Below the pieces are notes generated by a model, which worked only from the letters and a program-made list of their open reading frames with translations, did no database searches and was not told the origin of the DNA. A stretch of DNA of 64,000 nt. It comes from Fragilariopsis cylindrus CCMP1102 (Eukaryota; Bacillariophyta; Bacillariophyceae; Bacillariales; Bacillariaceae). The position numbers and the translations under genes are program-made. The stretch spans positions 1-64,000 of the forward strand of contig FMBT01000325.1 in the NCBI GenBank assembly GCA_900095095.1, read 5' to 3'. Below, one piece after another: positions 37,660-49,247 of the stretch; position 1 is the first letter of the stretch, and each line of letters opens with the position of its first letter.

Positions 37660-39136
37660 ATTGAATATTTATTTTATCTTAAAATGTTTCTATCTAGAAA
37701 AACAGTTGTTCAAGAAGTAGTAAAGAAAGTCTTAAGCTTCTTTTTGATAGCAATGCCGTAAGTGAAATAAATGTGTGGGAAGGGGTGATTGTCGTAATAC
37801 AATTTATAATTTGTTAGTGATTGTCTTTCCGAAGTATTGGCATTTTGTAAGCGAAAATCGAAAATCGATGGTGACGACGAGAGCAAAAAATGTGAATCCC
37901 GAGCGTCGTGTGGGACTGAATTGCATCATAATATTTATCACGATAATAATAGTGCTGTAGCAAGTTAGAGACTTTTCATATCTACTGTATATTATTTTTG
38001 ATCCTGTTGTTGCTGTACATGAAGAGCCTATTACTCAACCTACCATGCTGCTTAAGGACAGGTAATTGGAACAATACAGTGGCTTGTTGATGATGACCAC
38101 ACAATGATTGATGATTTTGGTTCAAAACAAACAGTAATAATAATAATAGTAGCATGCTCTTTCTGTGTTGTTGGAATGTTGTTATCAACACATCTACTTA
38201 TTGGAACTCAGACAAGGATGCAAAATTAAGTACAAAATTTCCCCATTGAGGACACTAAAGAACAATACTTTTAAAAAATTCCTTCTGATGCAGCCCCACT
38301 TTTGTAGGGGAAGGATAACTGTTTTAAAAGTAAGCCACACTGCACACACATGCACATTATATGTGGTCAGGAACATTACTATATATACCTACCAGCCTCA
38401 TTTTAACTAGGGAGTAATAACAAACTAATCATTAGAGCAGTATCATATGCTGCTAATACTACACACTGTAACTCCGTACATATAGACCCCCCCCCCCCCG
38501 CCCTCTTCTACCCTATTTGTTAGTCACTTCTGATGATGTATTTGACTACCGGATATAGCATCAGCACCTAGTACTAACTATAGAGTAGCAGGTAACGATT
38601 TCATCTTTCATTGTCTGGTTGGTGGGAAATAAATATAGCATCATCACCTAGTACTATGGAGTAGTAGGTTAACGTATTTCATCTTTCATCGTCTGGTTGT
38701 TAGGAAATCAAAAAGTCTGTTATTGTTGGAGTTTGGCTGCTTCCAGTCTGACTTTTCTGAACGAGTTCGAAAAGGTTCGCTTCTTTAAAATTCCCGCCAA
38801 GTTGCTGTGATAAAGACGAAGGGCATTAATACTTCAAAACCTTGGTGGTTTGACTCGGTAGTTTTTGATTAAGCCTATTTGATTTTGGCACGCTTTTTTT
38901 CCGTTCTGTAGTTTGTCACGGAAAATAGTACTAAGTACAAATTGTAGTATCAAAGAAAAAGAATATATATCTTTTGATTTTTCTCGACGATTTCTGCTAT
39001 TTCACATACATGTTTGCGAGCATGGTATGACAGTTTAATACCCGTAGTACAGTTTTGCTGAGTCTTTAGTTGAAAGGTTCTCTGATATGCCACTACTTTC
39101 ATTGTATTTTGATAGACCACTTCTACAGTACAAAAT
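37660..39136. other. Gene-free spacer
   Basis: 1.48 kb with a C13 run at 38487-38499 and a tandem duplication (separate entry). Open frames are short and unconvincing. It contains the promoters of NSUN2 (minus) and the acidic protein (plus). Confidence 0.5.
38554..38712. repeat. Imperfect 80-bp tandem duplication
   Basis: Both copies start TATAGCATCAKCACCTAGTA, at 38554 and 38634, and share TTTCATCTTTCAT and GTCTGGTTG. There are several substitutions and small gaps. No coding role. Confidence 0.85.
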
Positions 39137-41413
39137 ATGATATCACCGCAGCTTGAACCGGAAGGCATAACCATGGATTTGACACCAAATTCCAATGCCG
39201 CATCTGTGAGTAGTGCAGGCAGTCAGAGCGGAGCGAGAGCGAGATTGAGATCGATTACGAAATGATGGTTGGGACTACGTCGTCACCGTCCCCTTTTGGT
39301 GCAAAATCATTGATGAAGTCAACAGAAATGGCTTTGAATGTTGGTGCGAAATCATTAATGGTATCATCATCTCCGATGTTGTTCCCATTGAAGAAAATGA
39401 TGCCGATGATGATGATGCCGATGACGATGACGAACGTAGTGGGGATCTGAGTGACGAAATAGATTATTACAATCATCACAATCATCATGAAGACGTTCCT
39501 TCGCTTGAAAAGTTTATGAAAGAACAGAACAAGACAAATTATTGTTGCGATACGGCAATAGAAAATTGTCTCGCGTGTTCTATGATACCAGAAGATTTCG
39601 TTGAAAAAGTTTTATGTAGAATGGATAAAACACTTTGTACGTGTCAAGTAACAGACTGGGTAGATAGTACATCGAACTTCTGTGGAGTGAAGAAAACAAG
39701 CCCACGGTTTTATTAGACGATAGTCTTTTTTCCGAAGGAACAGAAACTGAAAGTTTAACTGGAAGTATGTGTTCTTATAACGGTAGTCTTTTGGATGACG
39801 AAGACGAAGAAGATGAAGATGAAATATTTAATAGTATGGAGAGTGAAATTCCCGATTCGTCACACACATTTTCAGCAGAAGGAGAAGATGGATCCACCCG
39901 TCACACATGAGGAAGTAAGTCCGTTGAGGAGAAACCGAAGGAAAAGAAGAAGAAAATTTTTCTCTGTGGAGTTTAAATACCGAGAGGGTAAAGGATAAGA
40001 TGAATGAAAAGACAATCGAGAATGTAGTGGATAATACGAACGAAATAATAATCGAGAATATAATGGACAACGAAGAAGAAGAAGAAATGAAGAGGTGAAA
40101 GGCACCGCACAGAATTTTCCTTTTGATTTTGATACTGGAGAGGAAATGTTGACTGAGAAGAGAATTGAAACTGTATTGGACAACGGAGATGATGCGAATA
40201 GTGAAGATGCCGATGATAGCAACTGCGAAATTATGGTTACTGGCCTCCCTCGTCTATGAATCCATATAATATCTTTGCATCATCATCCGCGAATAATGAG
40301 GTCACAGCTACTAGGTGCGGAAATATAGTTGATAAGGCAGTAGAAATCGACAGCGAGGAGGTTATCAAAATGGCTGTGAATGATAATAACGATGGCGATG
40401 GCGATGGCGATGACAGTAATGTTAACAGTCAAGAAAAAGCAAAGAATACAGACAAAGATGGCGACAGCAATCGCGATGTTGCGCTTACTTTCCTTCCGTC
40501 ATGTATGTACCCACTGAGTATTTTTACATCATCTGCGAATGAGGTCAAAGTTAGCGAGTACATAGCTGATGAGGTGGAAGTCGACAACGAGAAAAGAATT
40601 GAAAGGGGGGTTTTGAATGACGACGTTGACGATGAGAATGACCAAGAGCAAGAAATAGCGAAGAAGATAGACAAAGATGTCAACAACACCAAATGCGACG
40701 TTGTTCCTACAAGCCCTCCCTTTAATTTGAATCCATTCAACCTATTTAGATCAACCAAAGAGAATATGACCAACACGGTAGAAGGCGATAAGAAGAATAT
40801 CGAGACCATGATGGAAAACGAAGAAGAATCAAAGAATGAAGACGTTGGCGGTGACGACGCTAGTACAACCTCCTCAATAATGGATTCAATCAACCTAATT
40901 AAAGCAACTATAGAGGATACGACCAACACGGAAGAAGGCGATAGGAAGAACATCGAAGCCATGTTGAATAACGAAGAAGAATTGAAGAACGAACACGGTG
41001 ACGACAGTAGTATAACCTCCTACAATTGTGATCAAGAAATGACAAGTATCACGGATAAGATGACGACCGATACTGTATCGAACAATAGTGACCAAGAAAC
41101 GGCAAGCATCATGGATAACAAGCGTACAGCTCCTCAGTTATCTCCTAAGATAGATAACGGAGATTCCATGATCAACAACAAAGTAGATGTACCCTATGAA
41201 AAAGAAGAAGAAAATGAAGATGACGAGAGTGGTTTCGAATGTGTCCTTCAACGCAAGATCAAAAGCTTGGAGGAGGAGAAAAAAGAAAAAATTAAACCAT
41301 TTGCACCATTCTCACCACCCAAGACAATGGAGGAGGACCGAATGATTCAGCCCATCGTCACACCGTCGCCTGATATAGCAAAAAGAAGAAGAAGTCAAGG
41401 ATGTCTCGACTGA
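39137..41413 (+). CDS. Acidic repeat protein, frame-disrupted in its first half
   Basis: No known family. The ATG at 39137 (MISPQLEPEG) starts a frame. After several changes of frame it reads continuously as Asp/Glu/Asn-rich protein: EENDADDDDADDDDERSGDL, a Cys-rich stretch CCDTAIENCLACSM with CTCQVTDW, then LLDDEDEEDEDE, until 40256. From 40256 to 41413 it is open without breaks (385 codons). That part has degenerate 70-80 residue repeats marked by MNPYNIF / MYPLSIF / LNPFNLF and by DKKNIETMMENEEESKN / DRKNIEAMLNNEEELKN. About six one-base shifts in the first 1.1 kb, mostly as missing bases, imply poor local consensus or decay. No signal peptide or membrane segment. Strand and general extent are supported by composition; the exact model is not. 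Confidence 0.55.
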
Positions 41414-42606
41414 TAATCTTTCGGAAAAGGGAAAGCTTTCATTCTCTATTCCTTCATCATTCCGACGATGAAGTAAAGTAAATTGGTTCAAATTTAGCTT
41501 GTACATTACACATACACATACACACCACACACATACACATTATTTGGTCTTACCTAGGTTCATACTTGGTAATATTGCAAGCAGGGGCCATAAATAGTAT
41601 TCAATATTTATGACCCCTGATTGCAAGTATATACATAAATATATAGATATTTTAAAATTATAACTCTAGGCATACAATTTAAAGAGACAAGATTATTTCT
41701 GCATATTAAAATATGGACTATTAGATATTCAATATGAAGGTACAATTTTGAAATAGACCAGTTAGTTATCAGTCTCCTCTTTCTTCATTCAAATAATTTG
41801 AATGGACTCATAAGTAAGGGAATACATTTTCAGAATATTTCCAATAGTTCCCTTCCTATTAAACTGCAAACTGTTGGCTTTTGGTACCAGCAATGAAAAG
41901 CTTTTACGGGATTATATATCTTGTAATATGTTTGTAATAACATCTTATACTATCTATGATTACAGTATACTGGTTTTGTTTCAGTTCTGGACAGGTAATT
42001 TCAAAATAACAAATACGCATGCTTAATCTATAGGACTTACACGTTTTTGTTGTGTACAGGGTGCCAACTGTGAGGATATATATATAAAAGTAGACAATAA
42101 TTGAAGGGCAACGACATGTGTGTTAATCACCCACTTGAAACCTATATTTTGCCAGTAAAATTGTCCCTGCATTATTATGTAGCAACTTACTTGTATTCAT
42201 GACATATAAAGTATGTGATAGTAATAGTAACTTCCCAGAAGGAAATAATGAATGAATCAAAAGATTCTGCTGACGTGTCATCCGCGAACCCTACGCGCGC
42301 GCTACCGTATTCGGCCATTCTCGGAAATAAATGAGCATCGATCGACGCATCAACCCAACTTATTTTGTTATCAACATCCTTCATCGCCGATCCTCAATCC
42401 TTCTTCTGAATTGAGAATACTAATAGTATACTCGACGACATTCACTGAAAAGTAACTTCTTGCCGTATTTGTCAGAACAATACTTGTATCTAAGTTGATG
42501 AGAATGAAACTTACAATATCGTACCTCTCCTCTTTTAAGTAAACCATCTAGAAATTTTTATGGCGTGAGAGGAAATATTCTTTTAGAATTCTTTAAAAAA
42601 AGAAAA
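41414..42606. other. Gene-free spacer with a hairpin
   Basis: 1.19 kb, AT-rich, with CA-rich sequence at 41505-41540, the inverted repeat listed separately, and a small GC patch near 42285-42305. No gene recognised. It precedes the mitochondrial glycerol-3-phosphate dehydrogenase. Confidence 0.5.
41577..41624. repeat. Inverted repeat, 20-bp arms with an 8-nt loop
   Basis: The left arm GCAAGCAGGGGCCATAAATA (41577-41596) pairs with 41605-41624 with two mismatches. It lies about 165 bp past the acidic gene and about 1 kb before the next start. It could be a transcript hairpin or the core of a small mobile element. Confidence 0.75.
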
Positions 42607-45031
42607 ATGATTGCGACGACGACAACAACGGCTATTCGTACTACCAAGACGACTATTTATTTACGTTACGGGAACCTGAATCGGAAAAATTGGCAACGTT
42701 CCTATCAGGCGTTATTTTCGTCGTCCACAAAACGCGATCCTGGATTAACCCTAACTGCGGTGGTTTCTAATCCAAAGGAAGTCGAAGCACCGACTGGCCT
42801 TCCCTCTCGATCAGAACAGATACGTCGTCTTCAACGACCTGTTCAAGACGATCCCTTCGATGTATTGATTATTGGAGGTGGAGCTACCGGCGCGGGGGTC
42901 GCTCTCGATGCTGCTATGCGAGGACTTCAAACGGCATGCATCGAACGGGGAGATTTCGCGTCTGAAACAAGTTCCAGATCGACGAAATTGATCTGGGCTG
43001 GTATAAAGTACATGGCAACAGCTACCTCAATTTTGTTATCACCACAATTGCTAACTAGTCCCATCCAAACTGTCAAAGATTTTTACTCCGAAATGAAAAT
43101 GGTTTTTCACTGTCATCAAGAACGTCAATTTATGATGGACCAACAACAGCATTTGTGTAACTGGGTTCCAATTGCTATGCCATTTACCTCGTGGTATATT
43201 TCGCCTCCGCCATTCAATCATCCGTTATATAGCCTTTTTCCCATGCTGGCGCCACCAGTCTTGAAGGTATACGACGCTCTTTCTTACTTTCAATGTCCAC
43301 CAAGTTACATCCTAACGAAGAAAAAGGCAAAGGAGGTTTTTCCTCAACTCGAAGACAAGGGTTTAAAATATTGTGCCGTTTTTTACGAGGCACAGCACAA
43401 CGATGCGAGAACAAATATGGCCATTGCTATGACTGCGGCAGAAAAAGGAGCAGCGATTTCTAATTACGTCGAAATGGTAGACACCATCAAGGACGCATCT
43501 ACGGGAAAGGTGATCGGTGTCCATGCTGTCGATCGGATGACAGGACGCAGTTTCGAAATTCATGCTAAGCGTGTGGTCTTTGCAGGTGGACCATTTACCG
43601 ACAATTTGCGTGAAATGGAATTTGACAGTGAAGAAAGTAAACAGAATATGCCCGCTGCGGTACGGGGGGCATCAGGAACACATATTGTTTTACCGGGATA
43701 CTATTGTTCAAACGAGGTATGACCACATACTGTCGACTGTATAATTTTAAGCTATACCTTTTTTTGTTTTGCGTTTATAGCGTTGCGTGTTCTAATTTTA
43801 TTTCTCTCTTCTTTCCTTCTTATGACTTCATGTCGTGTTAACCTACAATTCTCTTTAAAAGATGGGACTATTAGATTATAATACGAGTGACGGAAGATTT
43901 ATGTTTATGCTTCCATGGGAAGGGCATACATTGGTTGGTACTACCGATACCAAGGGATCCGCCGAAACTTCGCCCAATCCACCTGATGATGAAATAGAGT
44001 GGCTGCTAAAAGAATGCGGTAAATATCTTACTCCCAATATGAAGATGAGAAGGAGTGACGTATTAAGTGCCTGGCGTGGATGGCGACCACTCGCGGCCGA
44101 TCCACATGCACCACCAGATGCTTCAACCTCAAGAGATCATATCATCTCAGAAAATCCCGAGACAGGAGTAATTTTTATTGCGGGTGGCAAGTGGACAACC
44201 TGGAGGGAGATGGCCGAAGAAGTTGTCGATCGGATAGCAGGAGAAAATTCGCTTAAATGTAGGACCCTAGAAACAAAACTTTTTGGGGGAGAAGGTTACA
44301 CGGAGAGCTTGTATATTGAACTTATTCAAAAGTACGGTATGTCGCAGGAGGTAGCCAAACATCTAGTTAAGTCGTACGGTGCACGAGCTTGGGAGGTATG
44401 CGAACTAATACAACCCTCAGACAAAAATTGGCCAAAATTTGGACGATTGCTTGTCGAAAATTACCCCTACATCGATGCGGATGTCATTTGGGCTTGTCGA
44501 GAATATGCTTGTACTATTGAGGATGTTTTGAGTCGCCGTACTCGTCTGGCCTTTCTGAACAAGGATGCTGCTCTGGAGGCCATTCCCGTTATTGCCGATA
44601 TTATGGCGAACGAGCTCGGATGGACAGCGGAAACAAAAAAACAGCAAATTGATGCTGCGGAAAAGTATGCAAATTCTTATGGAGGAAGAATATCGAATGA
44701 CTCTGAAGATAAACTCAAAGCCGGTATTTATAAGAATGTCCAGGATGTTTTTGATGCTATTGACAGTAATGAAAACGGTTTTTTGGAAAAGAATGAACTA
44801 GAAGAAGTAGCTAGAATTCTTGGATTAGAAATGCCGAAGAAAGATATTGAAAAGTCATTTCAAGAAATGGATCGAGAAAATAAGGGGAGAGTTTCTATAC
44901 AAGACTTCTTCGACTGGTGGACAAAATCCTCGAATTCTCCATTTCATAAGAAGATCTCACAGGAGCTTGGTTTGAAGGCATTGACTCACGAAGACCTGAA
45001 GAATATTGGTCCGGGCACAATGTTTGGCTGA
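42607..45031 (+). CDS. GPD2: Mitochondrial FAD-dependent glycerol-3-phosphate dehydrogenase with EF-hands
   Basis: Exons 42607-43716 and 43862-45031 (145-nt intron, phase 0) give 759 residues. It oxidises glycerol-3-phosphate to dihydroxyacetone phosphate at the inner mitochondrial membrane and passes electrons to quinone. The N-terminus is Thr/Arg/Lys-rich without acidic residues, a plausible presequence. The FAD fold is FDVLIIGGGATGAGVALDAA near residue 85, followed by ETSSRSTKLIWAGIKYM. Exon 2 has WEGHTLVGTTDTKG and GGKWTTWREMAEEVVDRIAG, both family hallmarks. The C-terminal 90 residues hold two EF-hand-like segments. The first loop DSNENGFLEKNE is canonical, the second DRENKGRVSIQD is close. 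This matches animal GPD2, which is Ca2+-activated from the intermembrane side. The preceding GTG is not used as the start. Confidence 0.93.
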
Positions 45032-45727
45032 GAATATGTCTAATAGCGATAACGGAGAAGGTAGAGAAGGGCAAAAATAGTGTATTCCATTACTAAGTAG
45101 ATAGAAGTACTTTGAAGTGAAGGTAACTGAAACATAATCGAAATGTACTTGAAGTAAAGATGTGTCTATGATACCATGTATAGAAATTATTTTATTGCTC
45201 ATTATAGTAGCTGCCACGCAATCCTAACTGAATAGTAACATAATAAGTCAGCAACTGACCCACCACTTGCTTTGCTACCCGCAGGCACTTTTATCGCTTA
45301 GTCTACTAGTTTATTGTCACTTGATCATTAGTCTACCAATTCTGACATGAGTGCTTTTTACCAAATCTACTATTTGAATATTTTGATTAACATGAGTTGT
45401 TGAGTGGTTGCAATCAGCAAGTACTAGTAGAGCTTTAAAAATAAAACCATGCCGAATTAGTAACTTCGGGCAATAGAAAATCTACATTTCGCTAGACGTG
45501 TAGAGGCGCTATTATAGCGCTAACTAAGTACGAAGACAATTACGGTTCTAAGTACTGTATCGTTATGAATTTGAAACAATTAAAGGAAAAAGAAAGGCGA
45601 CACGTTGAATGCTTCTGGAAGTTGAGAATTGGATCTTAAAATAAGGTTGATTTTATTTTTAATTGCTGCATTCTGACAGTATCTTTTTATTTCAAATCTA
45701 ATAATCAACAAAAAAGTAATCATCAAG
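45032..45727. other. Spacer
   Basis: 696 bp of AT-rich sequence with a short self-complementary stretch near 45512-45524 (GCGCTATTATAGCGC). No gene recognised; holds the promoter of the secreted protein. Confidence 0.4.
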
Positions 45728-47082
45728 ATGAATCTATCACTAGCAACTAAGTCGCTATTACTTAGCATGGCAGTCGGTGCTTTACCAGCTGCTCGTGCCC
45801 AAAACTGTTCGATTGCACTTCCTGATATTTCTGATGTTATGGAATTAGCTTTCCCAACTTGGAACGTTGACGAAAATAACGTACGGATTGATGGTGGAGG
45901 AAAATGGAATCCGTATTATTTAGTAAGTTAAAATTGTATCTGCGAGCGAAGTACGACATCTACTATACGATACATTCATTCCTTGAGGTACTTATATCGA
46001 AAGATTTGCTTACCATTCTTTCCATTTCCATCATCATTTATTTCCCCCCATCATCTTTTGAATTGATTTAGACAAAGCGTTGGAACGGACTTGATCCTGA
46101 TCTTGGTGGATATCCAACTCCAATTGATACCAGATATCCTTTTGAATATGCGGCAGACTTCCAAGGACAACCTGGAGCTGGTTCCCCTCATCACTGTGCT
46201 GTCGACTATGATCCGAACTCACCTATTCAGGCGTGTCCGAAGTTGATCACAGATAATGATGACGACCAATACGGCATTGGACATACTCCTCCTCATATTG
46301 GCCTTGCCGTTGTCCGTAGTGCTTTAAGTGAATGCGCTGAAGATGAATTCGCGGATTGGTTTGACTTTGAGTCAGAAACAGCCCCTTGCGATATCAAACC
46401 TGATGTGTTGGCATCAATGATTCGTGCAAAATATCCCCGTGACCCAGACACAGGCGCAGTGGACTACCCTCCTCCAGTCGTACCAGGATCGTTTGAATAT
46501 TTCGAGCTGGAGTTCCCTAGTCCCGAAGGTCCTCCTCATTGGTGTACTCCAGCATTTTGGGAATCAGGACAGTGGGCTGATTTTTGCCCATATGTTTTCG
46601 AAGGTGAAAATGCTGGAAAGTACCGTCACCCTCATCTTGCCTTATCTGCTACGATGCAGTATATTGCTAACAGTATCAATCCTTCAGTTTGTGGTGTCGA
46701 ATGGGATGATCGTGGTCAATATCCATTGATTGATGATTCCTCAATTGCATGGGCAGATATGGAGTCAAACGAAGGTGATGCCCAACCTACCTTACCATAT
46801 TCTTGGCCAGAAAATGGCGATACCCAGGTCAAGAATGTCCCTGGATTGATTTTGTTGGTTTCTACTGAATCACCTCCAACGGAAGAAGAACCTATATATT
46901 CAAGTGAGTTCCTTTGTTTCTTCTTCTCAGAGATGTATGATTGTTAATCAGTTTGTATCCAATGAATTTGTTAACTCGGTACCGTACCGTATCTCACATC
47001 AATTGTAGAAGGAAGCTGTACTTCTTCCGTCCGTCTTGTTGTTGCGTTTGTTCTTGTTGTCATGGGATTGGCTGCCCTCTAG
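45728..47082 (+). CDS. Secreted, probably surface-anchored protein of unknown function
   Basis: Exons 45728-45922, 46072-46903 and 47009-47082 (introns 149 and 105 nt; phases 0 and 1) give 366 residues. A clear signal peptide MNLSLATKSLLLSMAVGALP ends AARA before QNCS. The mature part has about nine Cys spread along it, acidic and Pro-rich segments, and HHCAVDYDP, PPHIGLAVV and PHWCTPAFW. The tiny last exon adds KGSCTSSVRLVVAFVLVV then MGLAAL and stop. This is a hydrophobic C-terminal tail after a Ser/Cys site, fitting GPI anchoring or a single membrane helix. No enzyme motif is recognised. It could be a frustule, cell-wall or periplasmic-surface protein; that is a guess from topology only. 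Confidence 0.82.
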
Positions 47083-47476
47083 ACTATCCATACAGGTAAT
47101 GGATGAATGGATTATTTGACTACTGCTTGAGTACAAAATTCTAGAAATAAAGGCTAGAAATAAAGACTATACGTTTTCATACGTTTTCATAATAGATGTA
47201 CATACTAGTATATGCTAATATAAAGTATAATAAAATGCAACCGTTTCATCGTCGATTACGGCAATACTGTACAATATACGGTTCTGAGTTACCCTAGCCT
47301 AGTACTTAATAGTAGTATAATTTCTTACTTATTACTTATCTTTCAAAATTTGGATTTAGTTGTTTTGACATGATATATGATACATTCATATATCATGCAA
47401 GGAGAAGGAGAAGGAAAATTTGTATGATCTTAATCTCCTTGTTTTACTACTTTTCACGAACGTATATTTCCTTCTA
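47083..47476. other. Convergent spacer
   Basis: 394 bp, AT-rich, with a short palindrome TGATATATGATACATTCATA-like region at 47370-47395. Nothing else seen. Confidence 0.4.
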
Positions 47477-48594
47477 CTATTTTCTTTTGAAAGCATCGAA
47501 CCGGAAGGGTTTTACGGGAGCTTGAAATGTTTCGGTTGTCACGGCCGTTACGTTGTCACCTGACTTTCCAGAGCGCGTCATATCTGGAACAGTTGCCATG
47601 TAAAGGTGTCCCAACATCGATCCCGTGGATGTCGCTAGTTCTGTTCCACTGACATATTCAAACACTTGTCCTGGTTTAAGCACCGGGAGTTGTCCCACCG
47701 CACCAGTATAGGGAGCATCGACTTCGATAATCCCATCGTCGTCATCATCATGATCATCATGATTGTCATGATCGTCATTATTTCGTTCCTCTGCGATGCA
47801 CCAGTAGCGTCCTAATAATTGGACCGTCGTAGAATTCTTCGAGACATTTTCGACACGAATCCGATAGGCGAAACGGTACTTAGGAATGAGTGGTGAAATA
47901 TTGGCCGTGATTGGCACAGAAGATGAAGTACCCAGGAATCGACTTGTTGCTGTAACTCGAACAGTTTCATCAGGAGTGACAGATACAGATGAATGATCCC
48001 AGATAGTATTTTGAGATTGTATTATTTGTACTGCACGAATCGCCCATGAGTGCATTTCACTATATAACGATGACGACGATGAAGATACCCGGAAGGCTAT
48101 TCGGACCGCCTCTCGTAAATGAGAAGGTGTCGTCCAGCACGACCCACTCTTGTTTCTTTTAGTCAATTGTAGCATTTCGTTGACGTCATCGGATGAATCA
48201 ACGTTACTCATCATTATTTCATTATACCAATCGTTCATTTTTCCTATTCCCGAAGTAGAATTGATATTATTATTGTTATCATTAGAACTATTATTATCAT
48301 TCCACACTAGAAACAATTGAATCAATTCTTTTGATTGAAGGATCGTCGTACAATCGTCGCTGGCGTCGTACAATTTATGGTGACCCCAATCGGATGCTTT
48401 AATTTCAGTTTGTAACAAGATGGTACCATCATTGGTAGTGGTTGTAAGGTCTCGACAGGAACGTTGTAACATACGATACAGACGTAGTGTTGTGAGCCGG
48501 ATCTTATTGTCCTTCTTAACATCAGCATTAGCAGCGTTATCGTTACTTTCTTTGAAGTGGAATGTACACTGCGCCTACTAATAAAAGAACTCAT
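47477..48594 (-). CDS. LYR-motif plus ApaG-domain protein, probably mitochondrial
   Basis: The ATG at 48594 opens MSSFISRRSVHSTSKK, a basic Ser-rich presequence-like start. After one missing base in the A-rich stretch at 48541-48555 the frame continues to the stop at 47477, about 371 residues. An LYR-like motif RLTTLRLYRMLQRSCRDL follows; LYR proteins bind acyl carrier protein in mitochondria. A variable Asn-rich middle leads to an ApaG (DUF525) domain in the C-terminal 150 residues: YRFAYRIRVENVSKNSTTVQ, LLGRYWCI, GAVGQLPVLKPGQVFEYVSG and STGSMLGHLYM. An acidic insert DDHDNHDDHDDDDD lies inside the domain. ApaG is a small beta-sandwich found in CorD, F-box and PDIP38 proteins. An internal ATG at 48472 could start a protein lacking the presequence and most of the motif. 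Function unknown. Confidence 0.8.
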
Positions 48595-49247
48595 CGAAAT
48601 ATTATAATTGCTGATGCCGTCGTCGCCGCCATGGTATCTATCGTTTCTATTAACGCGTACACTCGATACCGCTGCCGTTAAAGTATGAATGTGACGGAAA
48701 GGATAATAATGAAGGCACTGGATCGCTGATCGAATGCCATTACCACTCCTCGATACATCATCATTGTGAGCGTAGTTAATGTCTAGCTATGTGATTGATG
48801 TAGGATGTGACAAAACAATAACATATCTTCGGTTATGTGTCGACGCTGTAACGCTGTCGAGAAATGAATTGAGTTTTGAATATTGCTTCCATGATGATGA
48901 GTCCTACAGTATATATTATAATATTATTAGTCTCGAGGCGTATGCTCAAATGTGGGTTTCAACACATATGTACTTTTAAGGGCTTAAGTAACTTAGGTAT
49001 TGATGGGAACTACTACACGTAGGACTAGTCTCAAGTCGTACTCGTGCACTTCGAAAAACGACTTCAGACATTACTGTAACAAAAACTAATAACACACAAC
49101 AAAATCAATAGTCAGGGGAAAGAGCGTACGGTAATATCAGAAAGGGAACTGGGACAATTGAGAGTAATCCAGAAACCAATCAACAAGAGGAATCAAAATT
49201 GCATAGCATAGTCAATATAATAAATAGGACTAGAACTGTACAGTAGC
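48595..49247. promoter_or_regulatory. Divergent intergenic region
   Basis: 653 bp shared by the ApaG gene (minus) and selenoprotein K (plus). No specific element identified. Confidence 0.4.
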
